Of a stretch of 16,252 bases of DNA, positions 14,639 to 16,252 are shown piece after piece. The position numbers and the translations under genes are program-made. This DNA comes from Candidatus Peribacteria bacterium (GTDB taxonomy: Bacteria; Patescibacteriota; Gracilibacteria; Peribacterales; Peribacteraceae). A model generated the notes under the pieces. It was not told the DNA's origin and searched no databases. It worked only from the letters and a program-made list of their open reading frames with translations. The stretch's first letter is position 1. Every line of letters begins with the position of its first letter. The DNA is taken from the NCBI GenBank assembly GCA_012515645.1, contig JAAYXY010000119.1, forward strand, positions 1 through 16,252, read 5' to 3'.

Positions 14639-14977
14639 ATGTATGATTTTTTTGGGCACCCCATCTGGAACTTCTTGAGTTCAATCGCTGCACTCATCAC
14701 TTTGTTTATCTTAATGAAAACTCCTTTATCGAAGTACTTCGAAGCAATTGCCAGTTGGCTTATTGCAGTTCTTGCTTTCTGTAGTTTTATTGTTGGAAAT
14801 ATCGTTGGTCAAACCGGCTTATCACATGTACTCGAAAATTTAAGTAGCAGACAATTAGACATTGTAACTGCAATACTGATATTCGCCTTTACAATCCTTT
14901 CGTTTGTTATTGCAAATTCTATAAAAAAACTAATGCTACAATATCGTTCGAAGCCTGATCATAGTTCAGAGGATTAG
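14639..14977 (+). CDS. Small three-segment membrane protein, function unknown (accessory)
   Basis: 112 aa. Three hydrophobic segments are visible at about 10-26, 36-57 and 73-94, with a short basic stretch (KK, QYRSK) and an acidic end (DHSSED). The polar linkers are TPLSKYFEA and GQTGLSHVLENLSSRQLD. I recognise no family. The gene is clearly more AT-rich (roughly 35% GC by eye) than the core genes upstream and uses AT-ending codons, which suggests recent acquisition. It lies alone between the intact tRNA-Arg and a 9-bp copy of the tRNA 3' end (GGGGTACCA, 14998-15006), like a small inserted cassette. The start choice is supported by the promoter whose +1 coincides with the ATG. There is no SD. 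Confidence 0.75.
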   Translation: MYDFFGHPIWNFLSSIAALITLFILMKTPLSKYFEAIASWLIAVLAFCSFIVGNIVGQTGLSHVLENLSSRQLDIVTAILIFAFTILSFVIANSIKKLMLQYRSKPDHSSED

Positions 14978-14997
14978 TTCTTAATAAGCTCCCATAG

Positions 14998-15006
14998 GGG
15001 GTACCA
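14998..15006 (+). repeat. Short copy of the tRNA-Arg 3' terminus
   Basis: GGGGTACCA matches the last nine bases of tRNA-Arg (14538-14546). Alone nine bases are weak, but it lies just past the stop of the AT-rich gene, in line with the two longer copies downstream, so it may mark the far end of the first inserted cassette. Confidence 0.4.
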
Positions 15007-15065
15007 TTCGACTCACTCCTCGCTTTGCGAGAAGCTCGCTCATGGTAAACCACGAAAAGTACAAT

Positions 15066-15086
15066 CGCTCGCAGCGAAGTGAGCGG
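15066..15086. repeat. 21-bp imperfect palindromic repeat, copy 1
   Basis: GCTCGC and GTGAGC arms surround AGCGAA. It is 19/21 identical to the copy at 15272-15292. Its end runs into the tRNA-Arg fragment that starts at 15081. Confidence 0.7.
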
Positions 15087-15162
15087 CAGCCTTCCTTGCC
15101 CTCCCAAAGCTTTAGCGAAGGAGGGTAAGCTGTAGGTCGCTGGTTCCCTGTCCGGGGTACCA
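15081..15162 (+). pseudogene. Interrupted 3' fragment of tRNA-Arg
   Basis: Bases 15081-15094 equal tRNA-Arg 14492-14505 (end of the D-arm to the second anticodon base). A 31-nt insert follows (15095-15125) with CCCTCC/GGAGGG arms. Bases 15126-15138 then resume at 14506, the third anticodon base, and 15147-15162 equal the CCTG...TACCA end. The T-loop has lost four bases and the stem no longer pairs. There is no 5' acceptor half, so it cannot make a functional tRNA. Confidence 0.8.
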
Positions 15163-15240
15163 CGTAAAGACGCTTCGTGACTTTGTCACGAGCGACCACG
15201 TGGCACCGCCGAGAAGAATATGCACAGCGACTTTACGTGG
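15160..15240. repeat. Inverted-repeat element (14-bp ends, internal hairpin)
   Basis: CCACGTAAAGACGC (15160-15173) faces GCGACTTTACGTGG (15227-15240), complementary in 13 of 14 positions. The 53 bp between hold a perfect 7-bp hairpin (15175-15191) and the palindrome CCACGTGG. A third copy of the 14-bp motif, identical to the complement of the second, follows the last tRNA end at 16053-16066. No ORF lies inside, so it resembles a small non-autonomous element or an att-site arm. Confidence 0.6.
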
Positions 15241-15271
15241 CGCAGTGCAGCGCCGCCAAACATGAGTCAGC

Positions 15272-15292
15272 GGCTCACAGCGAAGTGAGCGG
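15272..15292. repeat. 21-bp imperfect palindromic repeat, copy 2
   Basis: GCTCAC and GTGAGC arms form a perfect 6-bp stem around AGCGAA. It differs from copy 1 (15066-15086) at two positions. Confidence 0.7.
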
Positions 15293-15345
15293 AATCGACG
15301 ATCCCAATGAGGAACGCAATTGCCCGATCAAATACAGGATCTTCT

Positions 15346-15969
15346 CTACAAGTATCCTTTGAGGATTTCCCATTGGTCTTGTCCTAATACAAGGTAGAAC
15401 ACCAGCCCGCCCAAAATCCCGTGGGCAATCCCGAGCGTGAAAATATTCTTGTATTTGGCATGGAGATAGGTGAATACGCATCCTGCGATAAAGGTGGCAA
15501 TGACAAGTTCCAGTGATGGTATGTGAGCACATGCAAAAATACCTCCCGTAAGGAGCGAGCGCATCACGAGTGAAGGCGCTAGGGCAGTAAGATTCTTTGC
15601 AACGAAGTTCTGTAAAACAAATTGTTGGGATAATCCCCATACAGGATACATGCCAAGCACGTACCAAAAACTCAAAGGCAACGGTGTGTTTGCGCGGAAG
15701 ATGCCATATCCGTAGAGCACAAGTGCTGCAATCAACACAAATACTGCATATGGAAGAATACTTTGGGACAATGTATCGAGGCGAAAGCCCCACGCTTTCA
15801 TACTGTTTCCCTTCGATTGTTTTATGCGAAGCAAAACGTATGCCAGAACGATGACAATCGCAAAGATGTTGTAGTATGTGGCCATTACCGGACCAGCAGA
15901 CATCTCTATCATTGGCTGCATTGCGCCAATGACGAGTATGAACGATAGTTCGAAATAATTGGGCTTCAT
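15346..15969 (-). CDS. CPBP-family intramembrane protein with substituted protease motif
   Basis: 207 aa with about six to seven hydrophobic segments, matching CPBP (CAAX protease and bacteriocin-processing, Abi-like) proteins. In active members motif 1 is EExxxR; here the same place reads LSQQFVLQNF, with Q115 and Q116 for the two Glu and Q120 for the Arg. The later motifs persist: F145xxxH149 (GGIFACAHIPSLE) and H183 in LGIAHGILGG. The metal-binding His remain while the catalytic Glu is gone, so it may be inactive or act differently. CPBP proteins process prenylated or bacteriocin-like peptides and often sit in accessory loci. GC is lower than in the core genes. It lies between two tRNA-Arg end copies (15081-15162 and 16040-16055). 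The ATG at 15969 is supported by a -10 box ending 6 nt upstream. Confidence 0.85.
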   Translation of the reverse strand: MKPNYFELSFILVIGAMQPMIEMSAGPVMATYYNIFAIVIVLAYVLLRIKQSKGNSMKAWGFRLDTLSQSILPYAVFVLIAALVLYGYGIFRANTPLPLSFWYVLGMYPVWGLSQQFVLQNFVAKNLTALAPSLVMRSLLTGGIFACAHIPSLELVIATFIAGCVFTYLHAKYKNIFTLGIAHGILGGLVFYLVLGQDQWEILKGYL

Positions 15970-15975
15970 AGCATT

Positions 15976-15984
15976 ATATTACCA
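15976..15984 (-). promoter_or_regulatory. Candidate extended -10 promoter of the CPBP gene
   Basis: On the minus strand TGG followed by TAATAT (15976-15981), ending 6 nt before the ATG, so +1 would coincide with the start codon. An overlapping perfect TATAAT (15973-15978) lies too close to the ATG to give a full-length message. No -35 is recognisable. Confidence 0.4.
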
Positions 15985-16039
15985 TTGCACAGCATTCTTC
16001 CTGTATGCTCCCGATCCAGAACATCTGCGGGCAGGAACT

Positions 16040-16066
16040 CCTGTCCGGGGTGCCACGTAAAGTCGC
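16040..16066 (+). repeat. Third tRNA-Arg 3'-end copy plus shared 14-bp flank
   Basis: CCTGTCCGGGGTGCCA (16040-16055) matches tRNA-Arg 14531-14546 with one change (A73 to G). It is followed by CGTAAAGTCGC, the same flank that follows the copy at 15147-15162 with one difference. Just upstream, GCAGG-AACT-CCTGT looks like a decayed T-arm with a shortened loop. Confidence 0.8.
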
Positions 16067-16084
16067 GTCAGAGGCTTTATGCGA

Positions 16085-16195
16085 TTATTCTTTCGTACCT
16101 TTAGGAATATGCCTTATATCTACGTCTTGTTTGATAACTTCTATTTTTTCTACCTCCATAAGAACGACGATAGGATTTTTTGGTTTTATTTTCAT
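16085..16195 (-). CDS. Candidate 36-aa small protein with strong SD
   Basis: The frame MKIKPKNPIVVLMEVEKIEV... ends in IPKGTKE. It is preceded on the minus strand by GGAGGAGG six nt before the ATG (16202-16209), the only strong Shine-Dalgarno site I found at any start in this window. Composition is charged and beta-prone, without signal or membrane segment. A second frame on the same strand (16101-16247, 48 aa, MIGFVAALFDETLEEVFHEN..., Arg/Tyr-rich at the end) overlaps it almost completely and may continue beyond the window, so only one is likely real, or the two join by a frameshift. The SD favours the 36-aa frame. No family is recognised. Confidence 0.42.
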   Translation of the reverse strand: MKIKPKNPIVVLMEVEKIEVIKQDVDIRHIPKGTKE

Positions 16196-16201
16196 GAAAA
16201 A

Positions 16202-16209
16202 CCTCCTCC
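16202..16209 (-). promoter_or_regulatory. Unusually strong ribosome binding site
   Basis: GGAGGAGG on the minus strand, 6 nt before the ATG at 16195. It stands out because the core genes in the window have no SD. It could also be incidental coding (Leu-Glu-Glu-Val) in the overlapping 48-codon frame. Confidence 0.5.
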
Positions 16210-16252
16210 AAAGTCTCATCGAAAAGAGCAGCGACAAATCCAATCATAGGCA

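Larger units (their letters stand above)
14978..15345. other. Gene-poor, repeat-rich intergenic region
   Basis: I see no convincing gene. The region holds: a short tRNA-end match (14998-15006); a 5-bp hairpin CTCGC/GCGAG (15019-15031); two 21-bp repeats 19/21 identical; an interrupted tRNA-Arg 3' fragment (15081-15162); a 7-bp hairpin TCGTGAC/GTCACGA (15175-15191); the palindrome CCACGTGG (15196-15203); and inverted copies of a 14-bp motif (15160-15173 and 15227-15240). A 61-codon frame on the plus strand runs across the repeats and looks incidental. Confidence 0.7.

Noticed and set aside
14978..15345. CRISPR array
   Set aside because: The repeats are few, differ in type and lack regular spacers; no cas genes are present.
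15177..15362. Plus-strand 61-codon frame in the repeat region
   Set aside because: It runs through inverted repeats and overlaps the CPBP gene end; no promoter, SD or recognisable protein features.
1..16252. UGA recoded as glycine (Gracilibacteria/SR1-type code)
   Set aside because: recG, purQ, the SpoU gene and the lipoprotein gene all end at TGA at the expected family length.

Overview
The window looks like chromosome from a GC-rich candidate-phyla-radiation (CPR/Patescibacteria) bacterium, most like the Peregrinibacteria/Peribacteria. This placement is an inference from protein style, the absence of Shine-Dalgarno (SD) sites, short or leaderless 5' ends and stripped-down versions of core genes; nothing here proves the taxon. 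TGA ends several genes (recG, purQ, the SpoU gene, the lipoprotein gene), so the code is standard, unlike UGA=Gly Gracilibacteria/SR1.

Layout. 1-260: the 3' end of a DsbA/thioredoxin-like gene and its strong terminator. 315-1738 (+): a two-gene unit of an acidic lipoprotein and a small membrane protein with an ATGA overlap. 1741-2785 (-): a Pro/Gln-rich coiled-coil protein, a small hypothetical gene and a terminator. 2917-5008 (-): recG with its own promoter. 5144-7425 (+): tRNA-Pro(TGG), then priA. 7487-8686 (+): a secreted beta-helix (bactofilin-like) membrane protein. 8683-11311 (+): clpB under a promoter overlaid by a CIRCE operator. 11298-14349 (-): an operon pyrH-frr-purQ-SpoU methyltransferase. 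14343-14546 (+): tRNA-Arg(TCT), whose promoter is back to back with the pyrH promoter.

From 14547 to the end the character changes. GC falls, genes become small and orphan-like (a 112-aa membrane protein, a CPBP-family membrane protein with a substituted catalytic motif, a 36-aa ORF with a strong SD), and pieces of the 3' end of tRNA-Arg recur at 14998, 15081-15162 and 16040-16055. This looks like a tRNA-Arg integration hot spot carrying successive small cassettes, and it is the main accessory region of the window.

How the genes fit together: recG and priA belong to replication-fork rescue and restart; pyrH, frr and the methyltransferase to nucleotide supply and translation; purQ to de novo purine synthesis; clpB to heat-shock disaggregation under apparent HrcA control. 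The most notable points are the repeated tRNA-Arg ends, the CIRCE/promoter/start-codon overlap at clpB, a recurring -10 box 6-11 bp before start codons, a PriA with only one of its two zinc-site cysteine sets, and a PurQ carrying an extra C-terminal domain that may be PurS-like.
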